A stretch of 64,000 nucleotides of DNA from Reticulascus tulasneorum (lineage: Eukaryota > Ascomycota > Sordariomycetes > Glomerellales > Reticulascaceae). The position numbers and the translations under genes were made by a program. This document shows, one piece after another, positions 53,089 to 64,000 of the stretch (within the stretch, counting starts at the first letter, position 1; the number at the start of each line of letters is the position of its first letter). The stretch spans positions 558,001-622,000 of the forward strand of contig LSAX01000006.1 of the NCBI GenBank assembly GCA_001557505.1, written 5' to 3'. The notes under the pieces were generated by a model. It was not told where the DNA came from. It saw only the letters and a program-made list of their open reading frames with translations, and did not search any database.

Positions 53089-54508
53089 TTCCGGGCGTCT
53101 CTCTCACGTGGTGAGCTAAATTGTGGTCTTGGAATCGGGCAGTTGGTCAATAACGAAATCTTGGTGTCAGCCTTCGATGTCCAGATTCAGGCAATTGAAA
53201 GAGAAGGTAGATATGAACATTCACTAATTGCCAACATTGCTTTGTTCTGACAAGAGCTGCACTATACAAGCGTCTTCTAGATTCAAGCAGAGCATACCGT
53301 GCGATGGGGGACCGTTGATGGCTTGCGGGGATGTACCAGCCCTGTGTCTCAAGGTCGGCACCACAGTGGCCCGTGCTCTTACCAGGGGTGAAATACGACA
53401 TGCCCTGCAGCAGGTGTCGCCAGCTGTTCTACAGACTATGAAAAGCAGAGATCCTGACGCGCACCATCCACATGAAAAGCATGATCAGTTGTAGCCGGCG
53501 TCCCGCGACCCAAGTTGCCTTGATACTTTCAATTCACAAAGACGCCAAGTCCAAAGCCCACGATACTGAGATATGGAGGTTGGCGGCCTAGCTCTCCATG
53601 CAGCCTTGCGACCTTTTCTCATGGCTTCAGCCGACCACATGGCTCGATCGTTGCGGCCGAGGTGGGACACATTGTGAGCGGCCAGCCATACCCAGGACCG
53701 GAGCTTGCGCCTCAAGACATACAAGATCAGGCAACGAAGAGGCCTCCAGCAAGGGGGAACCGCAAGGGCATTGCTTTTTGGGACCAGGTGAAGGGCCCGG
53801 CAACAAGCCTGAAGCTGAGAATCTCGGAACAGCCGAGATTTCTTGGAGGGTATGTTCCATTTCAGATGAGCCAAATCGATGTCAATTCTATGGACCAGAG
53901 GGCTTCAAATGCCCATGTGTCGTCATAGGGCGTTCTTGCCTGTGGCCATGTGCTGAAGACCCTAGCCTATGTTGCCTAGTATTTAGTGTAAGTGGTTGGC
54001 AGCCGTCGAAAGTACCTACACAAGCTCCGATTTTAGTTAGCGAGTCCTGGAATCCAAGCTCGGCAATGAAGCGAACAATTGGGGGAGCACAGCAAAATGA
54101 TTGCAGATTATGCAGCGAAGCCATAAGCCGGGACCGGAAAAATTGGGTACAGCTCAACATGAATCGGAACAAGTAGCCTGTCGAATTTTTAAATTATCCT
54201 ATAGTTGTCTTTGTTGTCGCCGAAGGTTTGCTGGCTTGTGGGTGCGAGGTCGTCACGCACTAACAGTTGGCGATATGCACGCAAGTATTTCGTGCATGAA
54301 CCAACAAACGACAACCAGCCCCTGCATTGCCGCTTGGGGTACCACAAAGGGAAGCACGCGAGCTTCTGCGGGAGTCCGTGGGAGCTATATATAATTGGCA
54401 CGATGTCTCCCGGCAAGTTGGAAACCCAATATCAGAACGATAACATTACGTGGCGCCTGTTCCCAGCAGCCGTTGCCGTATCAGCGTGACGTATCGCCCG
54501 ATCCAGAG
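53089..54508. other. Intergenic region with unassigned open frames
   Basis: About 1.4 kb. Overlapping frames of 130-190 codons occur on both strands at 53485-54176, because this DNA is GC-rich. One on the plus strand (53662-53928) has a more natural composition (for example YVPFQMSQIDVNSMDQR), but no family is recognised and no splice pattern emerges. It could be gene debris. Confidence 0.3.
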
Positions 54509-57098
54509 ATGGCACCACCCGTGGGCCGTTCCGCGGTCCCCCTCTCGTCAGCGTATGTTCTGGTACCTGTAGCTTGTGGCTTTAATCGTGGCTGACGATC
54601 TTCAGGGTGTTGGGGCTCGATATTGGTATGACGGCAACCCGGGCCAGTCTAGTCAACATGAGCTGGAGACCGGAGGACGAACATCCACCGATTATTGTTT
54701 CGCGGCCGGATCGAAACCTGAGAACTGAAGAGTACAAGGAGTGTGACTTTCCTGCAACTGCATATCCTTTCCAGGTGAACGACCCTCCCGAACAGTGCCT
54801 GGGCTTCTCCTCCGATCCGCATGCAGCGTCGTTCCCCCTCAAGATGTACTGTTATTTACTCCGAGCAATGGAACTAAACGCGGAGAACAAAGCGCGAAAC
54901 GATATGACGAAGATTCGAAAAAATATCCCTCAGATTGACGAGTTCTGGGCTCGTCTGACGAAGCTTGACCAGACAACGCAGAATCGAGTTGCTAGCCACT
55001 TGCAGGACATATTTGAAACACATCTCCGGCTAGTCAAGGAATGCAGCGAACGTGCGGCGAGTAAGGCGCACCTAACGATCAAGAAGCTGGCTGTCACGAT
55101 GCCGCCAAACTGGGACAGGGTTCTGCAGAGCAAATATGAAGCTATGCTAAGGAAGGTGTGGGTAGATATTGACATCATGGACATTGATGTCTTCCTTGAG
55201 TCTGAGGCTGTTGGTCACTGGCTTGTTCGAATGGATCCTGTTCGATGGCGATACGATACAGCCTTGAAAAGGATTGTGCTGGTCGACTTTGGCGGTCACA
55301 CCATGGTTCGGAACGCCCCGTCGCCACCTCATGCTTCATCATTCTGCTATGAAACCAGACTAATTTTGATTGTGTAGAGTACCTATGCCCTCGATATCGT
55401 CCGCAGTGCCTCAACATCGGATGTTGCTTTTTTTGCGTCTGACGAGTCTGCATGTACGAGAAACCTTCTTGCTCCTTTTGACTTGAAAGGGCCGCACGCA
55501 TGCTAACTGTTATCAGGTTCCCACGGCGGATCCGAGATGCACGCTTCGAGGGTTAAGCGATACCTTGACGAGGAGGTCAAAAACCGGAGGCTGAAATACA
55601 ATACAGCAGAAATGCGTAATCTGCTAAATGGATGCATGAGAATGTACCGCACCGACGTACGCATGACCATCGACGGCAGCCCTTTCAGTCTGAGCGGATC
55701 GCCAGATGGAAAACTAAACCATCAGTACTTCGAAATACCCGCTCGAATCTCTACTTCAATGTACCGGGACGCGTTTAAAGAGCCTCTGAGATACCTCGAA
55801 ATGGTTGTAAAGAGGAATGCGAAGAAAACGACGGACGCAGTCGTGGTAATCACCGGTGGCAGCTTTCTCAATGAAAAGGTGCGTGAGCACGCTAAACGCA
55901 TGGTCGAGTCCGAGAATTTGAAATACGAGGAGTTTGAAGAAAGTAGGAGAGCAGACATTCCAAGGTAACACCGAGTCAATTCCCTTGCTGCAAGAGGTGG
56001 CGGAGGGATATGGGGTTCGGATCGATTACTAACAACAGCTATAGATCATCAATCGTTAGCTCAGGCGCAGCCCTTGCCTCAGCCTTTTCGCTGACCATGC
56101 AAGGCTTCTTGGACCGAGGAGCAGCATTTGCCGTCCATATCAAAGGAAACCCCGACAGATTGCACGTCCTGCTCCACCAGGGTCGTAGTTACACCAGAGA
56201 ATTCGACATTGGCGAAATGCACGGTGCCGATGTCTACATTGTATGCGCTCCATTAGTTTCTCCCAAGAGCCTCCGGCGTATCAATTACGAAGACACGTTC
56301 GAGTTTGCACTGCTCGGCGACCTCAAGAAGGCACGATATAAATTCAACATGAAGATTGTCCAGGATGGGGCACGATATTACATGATATGCGAATCGACCA
56401 GGTATTTCAAAGACTCTACTGTCGAGGAAGGTCACATAAAGTGGCCGCTCTACTATGATCCCGGGTCATGCGTTTGTTTCATTGACTGGGACGAGATGGG
56501 GAAAACAGAGAACCTGCCCGCCAGCAGCCAGGCTTTCGTAGCCGCAAAGTCTTGGAGACACAAGAAGGGCGAAGAGCGACTGAGGCAATGGAAAAGGTTT
56601 CAGCAGGATGGTGCCAGCACGTTCTGGGAGGAAACACTCGGACGTGAACTCGAACCGAACGCCGACACACCCGAATCAAACGCCGGCACACTTGACTCAG
56701 ACGCCCAAAAAGCTGTGCCCGTCCCCAGCAGAAAGAAACCAAGGTTGAAAACCCCCATAATTCCGTTAGTGGACAGGGGTGCCACCCAGAGGAATACCGT
56801 AAGAGCAACAAATGGCAAACCGCCGGGGGCCGAGTCGCGTCCAGCCACCGTGAACCAGAATGGACGCAATCGAGGGGTGTCAACGCCACTGGTGGACGAC
56901 AACAGCTGGGCTGACGAATATATTTCGGAGGCACTGGTCGAAGAAGAGAGCATCACAGTCGTGGCCCATGAACATGCAGAACCCGTCCGCCAGATCCCTC
57001 CCATTGCTATCGACTCTTCTCGGGGGAAACGCCGAGCAGAAACGCCCCTCGAGCGGTCCTCCCCTTATCAAGCACCGGTTGCCAATATGCAAGTCTGA
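54509..57098 (+). CDS. Hsp70-like (actin-type ATPase fold) protein with disordered C-terminal tail
   Basis: A distant Hsp70 relative of the HSPA12-like type common in moulds. Exons are 54509-54552, 54606-55305, 55378-55453, 55517-55964 and 56045-57098, all in phase, giving 773 residues. The small first exon adds MAPPVGRSAVPLSSA. Phosphate loop 1 is VLGLDIGMTATRAS. Phosphate loop 2 is RIVLVDFGGHTM, continuing after splicing into STYALDIV. The adenosine motif is DAVVVITGGSFLNEKVREHA. A spliced SHGGSEMHASRVKRYL follows loop 2 as in Hsp70. The classical Hsp70 substrate-binding domain is absent or unrecognisable. The last 210 residues are disordered and basic, with SRKKPRLKTP, a possible nuclear signal. 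Its role is unknown; such proteins may be regulators rather than chaperones. Confidence 0.87.
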
Positions 57099-57953
57099 TA
57101 GAGAATGCATTCATTCGCCTTTGCTTTTCTCTCACTCTATTGGTTTTCTTTGCTTTTTCTTTCCTTTCCCGGTTCCCCGGATGCATTAGCGACAGCAGTA
57201 AACCGTTTTGTGTTTGAGAAAGTAGACCATGATTAGTCAAATATACTCGATACCCACAGTCGCAACTCATGTGCCAATATGCACCGGTGACTTAACTCCA
57301 TTGGCTTAAGTAAGCCGCGGTGTGAAATTTACGAATCGAGAAAGTCCTCTGGAACGCAGGCCGTCCAGGGGAAAGCGTTCGTGGGGCAAAAGGGGGAAAG
57401 ATGGCCATTTTCGACAAGGCGTCCGCCTCTATTGGAATCCTACGGACTCGTTAGTTCTGCGGGCTGACTAACCTCCCCGGCGGGAGGGTGGAGAGCTAAC
57501 CGGATCAAATCAGGCCCAGGCTGACGTGGAATAAGCACCCCGCATGATGTGGAGGGTTTGTGGGTTTGTGAAGGGGAAAACCAGGTTTTTAAGCTGCTTC
57601 CCAACCGCTGCAAGTCGATCCGCCCCCCACCCTCTTTCATTGGCCGTGACCAACATAGCCGACGGGAGCTCCCAGAGCGTCGATGAGCTATTGCCTTAAT
57701 CTGGTAGAGATGGCTGAGCTTTGAGTCCCGCCCCTGTGGAATGGGCTACGGACCGCGATAATTGTACTAGCCCAAGTCTGAACTTAGCCTTATCTGCCTC
57801 TTTCAGCTTGGATTTTGGACGGTGAGACCGTGGAAGTATAAGGTTGCGTTGGGGTCCGGAATTCTGTGGTAGCACCCCCCCAAGATATGCGAGCCGCAGT
57901 CGATAGCGCGCCATAACGTAGGTACGCGAGCTTGTCCAACGTTTTAACTTACC
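57099..57953. other. Intergenic region
   Basis: About 850 bases. It starts with a T/C-rich stretch (57110-57180) that is probably the 3' untranslated region of the Hsp70-like gene. No gene was recognised. Confidence 0.4.
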
Positions 57954-60319
57954 ATGGCCTCTGTATCGCGTCCTCCGAGCCCAGTTGCATCTCCCATGCT
58001 CGGGACTGCAGAGACCGCCACACTTAACAGTGAGAGTAGCGTGCGAGATTTCCATTGCACTCCGACCACAGGAGGTTTTGATGATGGTGATGCTCGCATG
58101 CACCACAGCCATAGCCGCAGAGACAATGACAATGACATGAAGGAGCTGCTCAAGGGCGTGAGAAGTCTTTTGAGCGCCATTGGATCGTCTGATCTCAAAA
58201 TCTCCAGCGAACCCAGCCACGTGGGGAAAGATCAAACAAGAGTCGCTTACGAAGAAAAGGATCCATCGCCAGCGTACATCGCACCAGAGAGCTGGCCGAC
58301 TGAGCCTCAAAAGATTGAACACAGGGGGCTTTTCTGGGCGCTGTCGTGGGGTTTAAGTATTCTACTTACTTTGCTGCCGCTCCTTTTCATTGGTTTGTTT
58401 CCCCGACGCATTCGTGTTGACGATGTTCCCAATTCTGACTTAGGGTAGCATTGGCGTGCATGGCGTTGGCTCTCGAGGGCAAGCCGCTATCTAGTTACGG
58501 TGCCGGCGTTATCGATGTCACGCGGCTTAGTCCGACCATCTACCCGATCCTCTTTGCGGCCGTGGCCAGTCGCTTCTATCGCAATTTCTCTCATTGGGCG
58601 GTCGGACGGCCTGGCGGAATCACGCTTGGAATGCTGGAACAGACCCTGGGCAGCCAGAGCTTTGCGGGAACGATAGAGCGGCTGCTCGTCATCCGCACAC
58701 AGGCACTTGTGGGTGCTATCATCCTGCTTACTTGGAGTTTGTCGCCACTCGGCGGCCAAAGCTCCTCACGGCTTCTCTACATCGGGACGAATTACACAGC
58801 ACATACCCAAACGGTCTATTACTCAAATCCAAGCGATCAAGTTACCCATTTCTCAGGCGCGGCCAGCTTCCAGGACGCAAAAATGGCAGCCAATACAATC
58901 TACTCGGCCAGTCTCCTGTCTTCGGCAGCACAGCACCGAGATCTGCTTGACATGTGGGGCAGGACCAAAATCCCACAATTCGACTATGAATCATCTACGG
59001 GGGATTGGGAAGATGTCGATCATGATGCCTTACAGGCTGGCCAACTTGAATACTCATCCCTGGTCGGCATAAAGATACAAGGCATCAACACCAACATGTC
59101 AACAGCAATCTTTAATTTCACCGCCGAGAGTTCGTACATCGATTTCAAATGCGTGAAGGTCGTCACGCGGGTAGAGCCAGATCGGTCTTCCGAGTATGTG
59201 ACCGAAGCAGACCTGAACATAACATCACTGTTTCCTTCGGCAGAGTTTAGCAACGAGCAGACGTCTTTCATCGCCAACTTCCTGCCTCAAGATGCACGAA
59301 ATGATGATTTCGATGGTCCGACCGACGGCGGTTCCGACGAGGGTTTCAGTGATGACGTCAGTGAGGCCAGCCAAGTCGTATCCACAGAACCGTATTACCT
59401 GCTATATGCTAGTCTGGACGGCGCAATGGAAAGTGAAGGGGAAGGTTTCGGGTTCTCACTCTTTAACTGTTCCATGCGCCCTACCAGAGTCGAGACCAAC
59501 ATCCAGTGCGGCCCGTTCCCAGCAACCAATTGTGCTGCCATCCGCCAGCGCCTGTCGCCTCGCGACAACCCGAAAGAACGGCTGCTGCCGAACATGGCGA
59601 CCAATTACAGCCCGGCTCTCTCCATCAGTGTCGAGAACTGGCCGCATGCGGCAGGCACCGTAATTGATTCGTATATGGCCTCGCCCACCGACAATTTCCT
59701 GGCTGGCGACTCGTTCACATATATGGGACAAGATCACCGGGACTGGATGAACGTAAACACGTCACTCTTTTCCACACGCTTGACTACAGCGTTCAACACC
59801 ATGTGGCAGTCCACGCTAGACACGACCCAAATCACGAATACGACAATCTCCGACATTCCTGCCTTCAACGAGATCGGACAGCCGGAAGAGGGCATCAATG
59901 CGACGGTAGCCATAGTCACTATGAACCACGAGGTATACCGTGTAAACTATGCCTGGGCTGTGCTTCTTCTCATCACCACCGGAGTACTGCAGGTACTCGC
60001 GTTCTTGGGATTGGCCTTGAAGTTCATGACAAGCACCCCGGATCTGCTTGGTTTTGCTAGCTCTATGACGCGAGATAATCCATACATACCGCTTCCCAAT
60101 ACGGGATCAATGTTTGATGGGCCAAAGCGAGCGCGATTCCTTTCGAATTTGCGAGTGCAGCTTGCGGACGTGAAGCCGAGCGAAGACCTTGGCTATATAG
60201 CATTAACAACAGTGGAGAGGGGGGCGGATGGCTTGGAGCAGAATCAGACGGGGAACTTGCAAGAGAAATGGCAATGGAGAGGACTGGGAAGGTTGCTTAG
60301 AAAGAGACTATACCTCTAA
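57954..60319 (+). CDS. Large fungal membrane protein with N-glycosylated extracellular region
   Basis: Function unknown. Exons are 57954-58392 and 58449-60319, with a 56-base intron whose removal joins the first transmembrane helix (LLTLLPLLFIALACMALALEGK); the product is 769 residues. Order: a 110-residue hydrophilic N-terminal tail; one helix near residues 130-155; SPTIYPILFAAVASRFYRNFSHW; a helix around ALVGAIILLTWSLSPLGGQ; then about 390 extracellular residues with many N-x-S/T sites; a final helix VLLLITTGVLQVLAFLGLAL; and a short cytosolic tail. This architecture (start helices, SPLGGQ, long loop, end helix) recurs in a family of fungal plasma-membrane proteins of unknown role. Not a transporter by appearance. 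No lesion was seen. Confidence 0.85.
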
Positions 60320-61950
60320 TGCTGAGAGCAGGGCAGTTAGGATGAATCCGTTATTCGACGCTTTCTTCAGAATTTTACTCAACCAGTGACGTGCATGCGC
60401 ACTAAACGCGACTTCATCTGGACGGTTGATTGTTCTTTCTGAAGAACGTCATACTGTACTCGCAGGATCCAGTGCATCTATACTCAAACTTGACAGCCAA
60501 GCTGTACTGATGTTCCTCTCCGATAGATGCCTTTCGGATCACAGATGACGTCCTCGGTGGATGCAAAGAATCACTCCAACCCCAACCTGGCGCTCTCATC
60601 ACTGCACCTACACTCCTCGAGTGAATATTGCAGTCATCGTTCAAAGTTTGCGTCAGCGAAGAACTTGTTGTGCGACGTAGCGGAATTAACTCGTGTAGGG
60701 CGGTCCCTGTGGCTAATTAGACCACCATTCTCAGGTCGGCCTTCGGCGTTCGGAGCTCGTAGATGTTTCGTCCATCCTGTTCTTTTCCGCTCATCTGATA
60801 AAAAGAAATCTACTCGAAGATGACCAGCGAAGGAATCCTTCACGATGTGGTGGGAGAATGACACCCCTCTGCATAATATTGAACACCACCAAGCAGAGGA
60901 AGTTAAGGCAGTTATCGGGACCGAAGAATCGTGGATGCTCCATTGGTAGGTTTGCGAGAGGCCGCACGCCTGGAACGCCACTGACTTCGAAGCCCCAAGA
61001 CGCTAGTAGACGCTGTGAGACTTTACAAGCATGACAAAGGGATGGATACTACTATCAGCTTACCAGAAAATCTTCTTCATTCATTTTAAAAGACAGGCAT
61101 CATCTTACCAAAACTTTGATTACATAATATCAGAAGCTGGTGCCTTGATGGTATTCGCACGTGAGTCTTAGCATCGTAATTTAGTGATCCAGGTTTTTGG
61201 TTTCGGCCCCCAACATGGCCGATGCCAACCCCAAAATAGAGAAATGAGTGTAGCACTTATTAGTCAGGGTCCCGAGTTCCCTGGCGAAATCTTATGTCAG
61301 ACCAAGCACCCGAGGCTTCAGCTGCGTTCGGCCCCTTAACTACTTTATTTTCAACACATCCGACTGACACGGTAGAAGCCATGCAGGCAGTCTTGAATAA
61401 CGCGCATGCCGCCGAGAGCCCATTCGCCCGGCTTCCCCACAACCTGGCATGCAATGCACGCTGGGTTACTATGCCGTGCCAATATTTATTGGCAATACAT
61501 GGACTTGTACTGCAGGAACATTGCAGTGACTGTTTCTTGGTGGAAGGACAGATCACAAGTTGAGCGTGAACACGTTGGAGGTCTGATGTCCTGCTGGGAA
61601 GCGCACAATATCTTATGGTAGTTTCGAGAACCGCGGCTCGTAATAAGGTTCTGATTGGGCGGACTAAGACTAAATGCTTAGAATGTTAGTACGGCCAACC
61701 CGCCTGTGCCCGATTCCGACAGCGGAAAGTGTTTCAATGCAAAGTAAGGTAGGCACCAGATGATGTATTCCCCGCGGGGCTTATATTCTCACTGCTACCC
61801 CTTTCCTGGGTCGGCCGACCCCAGCTTCTGGAAGATGCCGCCAAGGGTAGCTTCGTACCTATGTCTGGTTCTCGTAACATTACCCTAAGGGTTGTAAAGT
61901 AAGAATGGGGTACATTAATGGAAGCGCACTAGAAAGGAGGATGGACAGAC
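60320..61950. other. Intergenic region
   Basis: About 1.6 kb. Frames at 60634-60981 (complement), 61260-61556 (complement) and 61294-61563 (plus) overlap each other and show no motif. No gene recognised. Confidence 0.4.
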
Positions 61951-62034
61951 TATAAGAGCAATAAGAAATCCAACGAAAGACTGCCTGTAACTCTCTCTCC
62001 CTCCCTCTCACACACACTCTCCCCAGTACACGCT
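61951..62034 (+). promoter_or_regulatory. Core promoter of the small secreted protein gene
   Basis: A TATA-like TATAAGAG at 61951 is followed at 61989-62034 by a long CT tract that ends about 50 bases before the ATG at 62083. TATA box plus pyrimidine tract is the usual start-site context of strongly expressed fungal genes. Inferred from position. Confidence 0.5.
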
Positions 62035-62082
62035 TCTGCTAGTTTCTCCCACTACCAAAGTTATCTCGATCTACCAGTCAAC

Positions 62083-62701
62083 ATGAAGAACGTTTTCGCC
62101 GTCGCCACAGTCCTTCTGGGCTTTGTCTCTTCAAGCATCGCCGCTCCCGCCGTCTCTGGCCAGCCCGTCTCTCATGGTGAAGTCGTTGCAAGAATGAACT
62201 CGTCACCGGCTCCGGCAGCCCAGGCCGAGAACATGCTGAAGCGCACACCTGGCAACGTAAGTCTAGTCTGAAAATGCATGCACCAATCGTTGCATTTCCA
62301 TGCCCCATGATCTCTTGCTTACTTGCTTGTCTTTAGGTCTACCTCTGCCGTGGAGAGGGCTGGCAGGACTGTGAAACCCACTCCTTCTCCCTTGATGGGC
62401 CTCTGGGTGTGTGCACGCAACTTCCCCTCAGATTTATCAACAGGCTTGGATCGATTGGCCCTGATCCGGGCGCCATTTGCCGATTGACTGCGTAAGTCAT
62501 CAGGTGCAATCCCCGCATTAACGTAGATGCCACTGACACTCCATTCAAAGAACATCATTGGCGGATGGCTGCCACAACCAAGGAGATCTGATGATTTCCA
62601 ACCCCGGAAATGCTGCGGTTTACACTGCACAATCTAATGGAAAGAGCGTGGGAGAATGGGCTCACCACCTGGAGTGCAAAACATGTACCGCGTGCTTGTA
62701 G
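62083..62701 (+). CDS. Small secreted cysteine-rich protein
   Basis: A 159-residue secreted protein of unknown function. Exons are 62083-62256, 62337-62491 and 62551-62701. The signal peptide is MKNVFAVATVLLGFVSSSIAA. A propeptide follows and ends in MLKR, a Kex2-type site, giving a mature chain of about 105 residues that begins TPGNVYLCRGEGW. The mature chain has eight cysteines (VYLC, DC, GVC, AIC, DGC, LEC, KTC, TAC), enough for four disulfides. The pattern VYLC...C...GVC...IGPDPGAIC matches a common group of small secreted proteins of plant-associated and saprotrophic fungi. A strong promoter lies upstream. An effector-like or surface role is possible but not shown. Confidence 0.82.
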
Positions 62702-63438
62702 TCGAATACAACAAAATGATTCCTTTAGATTTCCAAGTCTAGGCTGTTTGAGTAGTTGGCATGCAATTCTCTGTGCTTGGAGACGCCATGTTGTTCAAGT
62801 GCCATGGATATAACTATATAGAGTATACCGGTGATCAACTTCAAAACCATTCGCCCCCGTAGAATGCTCAAAGATTCCAGCTAGTACAACTCAATCTCAA
62901 TGTTACTAGCATTGTCTTACGTATGTGTACCGTTAAAAGTGCGGGTAATAGGCGGGGTTGACGTTGCCAGCCTGGCAAAACGTCAGATTTTACGCGTACG
63001 CTGACAGGAACGAGCAGAATAAGCCCAGTCATGGCGGGATTCCGCCAAAACTTGGCCAATCGCCATTATTACGGACGGCGGCGCAAAAGAAACAGCCGAC
63101 TCCGCCCATCTGTCTTGGTTCGCAATGGAGCAAGACTTACCAAATCATTATCGACGGACCAGTTCAGTGTTGGAGTTGAGTATACAAATGAAGTCGTGCT
63201 GGACCTGTGATAGTTGAGGCGGAACCCCGCCATGCTCAGTCCAGTCCTCGCCCTCGCGTCCCATATGACACTAGTTTCAGCAATACTACGATTTGTAATC
63301 TGCATCCTTCAAATTCTCTCTAATACTTAACCTGTGCGGCATCGATATGGTGGAGAACATGAGTGCCAGAGAGATCACTTTCTTTTCGACAGACCACGTT
63401 CACCGAGTCCTCAATCTTGCCAGACTATCTTCCTCACA
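62702..63438. other. Intergenic region
   Basis: About 740 bases between the secreted protein and the second SDR. No gene recognised; the right part is the SDR promoter. Confidence 0.4.
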
Positions 63439-64000
63439 ATGACGTCCCCAATGGAGATGTTCAAGAACGCGAGAAACCCGCCCGCAGACCCGACGCACCT
63501 TTCCTTCAAGAACAAAACGGTCCTGGTAACCGGCGCCAACTCTGGCCTGGGCCATCAAGCTGCGATCAAGTATGCTGCGCTTGGAGCGTCGACTCTGATC
63601 CTAGCTGTTCGAACAAAGGAGAAGGGGGAAGAGGCCAAAGCTGCGATAATCCGAGAGACGAAATGTTCTCCTGACATCTTCATTATCGAGACCGTCGACC
63701 TTATTTCTTTCACCTCAGTCGTGGAGTTCTCGGACCGCATTAAGAAACGTGTCGCCAAGCTACATGTAGTGCAACTCGTTGCCGGCGTCGCGATGCCATC
63801 CTTCTCCAAGACGCAAGAAGGGTATGAGGTTGCCTTACAAGTAAACTTGTTCTCGACTACACTTATGGCCTTGCTTCTACTACCGAAGGTGAGGGAAACG
63901 GCCGATAACTCCGACGATGCATTCGTCCCATGCATCTCCATCCTAAACAGCGTTGCCTCCCTCCAAGTTGAAGAAGACTGGGTTTCGCCTGGCCAGACCA
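63439..64000 (+). CDS. Short-chain dehydrogenase/reductase (retinol-dehydrogenase-like), 5' part only
   Basis: An NAD(P)-dependent oxidoreductase cut by the right edge. The open frame runs from the ATG at 63439 without a stop to 64000, giving 187 residues. FKNKTVLVTGANSGLGHQAA is the cofactor-binding TG-x3-GLG motif, and TLILAVRTKEKGEEA is the second strand with an Arg that favours NADPH. The usual NAG motif has become LVAGVA, while VALQVNLFSTTLMALLLLP is the conserved next helix. ISILNSVASLQVEE holds the catalytic Ser region. The Tyr-x3-Lys pair lies beyond the window. Fungal relatives of this style are often in secondary-metabolite clusters, which cannot be judged here. No intron is seen in the visible part. 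Confidence 0.85.
   Translation, partial: MTSPMEMFKNARNPPADPTHLSFKNKTVLVTGANSGLGHQAAIKYAALGASTLILAVRTKEKGEEAKAAIIRETKCSPDIFIIETVDLISFTSVVEFSDRIKKRVAKLHVVQLVAGVAMPSFSKTQEGYEVALQVNLFSTTLMALLLLPKVRETADNSDDAFVPCISILNSVASLQVEEDWVSPGQT

Noticed and set aside
53485..54176. Opposed 130-190 codon frames
   Set aside because: Both strands are open because the DNA is GC-rich; no domain, signal or splice pattern supports a gene. Left as unassigned.
1..64000. CRISPR arrays, bacterial operons, riboswitches
   Set aside because: The window is fungal nuclear DNA with spliceosomal introns; no regularly spaced repeats or riboswitch-like motifs were seen.

Overview
The window is nuclear DNA of a filamentous ascomycete (Pezizomycotina). 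Most genes have one to eight short introns of about 45-90 bases with GT...AG ends. The families are typical of moulds: a HET-domain protein, a DUF1996 secreted protein, a CE5 esterase with a fungal cellulose-binding module, an RNase T1-type ribonuclease, WSC domains, a bZIP/DUF3425 regulator and GPI18. The class or genus cannot be fixed from this sequence. I see about 21 credible protein genes (one cut by the right edge), several gene relics and one tRNA-like locus. No intact transposon was recognised.

Layout. 0.9-2.7 kb: amino-acid permease (+). 3.0-4.9 kb: bZIP/DUF3425 regulator (+) converging on an alpha/beta hydrolase (-). 5.6-6.6 kb: acetylxylan esterase with CBM1 (-). 7.7-9.0 kb: SET-domain protein with a signal peptide (-), divergent from a DUF1399 glycine-rich-domain protein (10.1-12.7 kb, +). 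13.5-22.2 kb is rich in secreted proteins: DUF1996 (+), RNase (-), a tRNA-like locus, GPI-type GH17 glucanase (+), an SDR (+) and a small HExxH protein (-). 23.7-27.3 kb: HhH-GPD DNA glycosylase (+) converging on a secreted FAD/BBE oxidoreductase (-). 28.4-30.8 kb is a graveyard with a membrane-protein relic, a broken WSC gene and a decayed copy of the glycosylase 3' end. 31-37 kb: F-box-like protein, SMP-30-like secreted protein with a frameshift, and UDP-glycosyltransferase (all +). 37.7-43.6 kb: a doubtful low-complexity ORF, a HET protein and GPI18 (all -). 43.6-47.2 kb is a long gene-poor stretch. 47.2-60.3 kb: an unrecognised 569-residue protein (+), a broken TPR gene (-), dipeptidyl-peptidase III (-), an Hsp70-like protein (+) and a large membrane protein (+). 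62.1-64 kb: a cysteine-rich secreted protein (+) and the start of a second SDR (+).

Function. There is no operon-like or classical biosynthetic-cluster logic. About one third of the genes encode secreted or cell-wall products (esterase, RNase, glucanase, FAD oxidoreductase, small cysteine-rich protein), which suits a saprotroph or plant-associated mould. The notable structural theme is that 3' ends of two resident genes (GH17 and the HhH-GPD glycosylase) recur as diverged partial copies a few kilobases downstream, one of them joined to a dead WSC gene. I found no convincing new multi-gene system. The best leads are these partial duplications, the tRNA-like locus with an abnormal anticodon arm, the bZIP with a changed invariant residue, and the secreted SET-domain protein.
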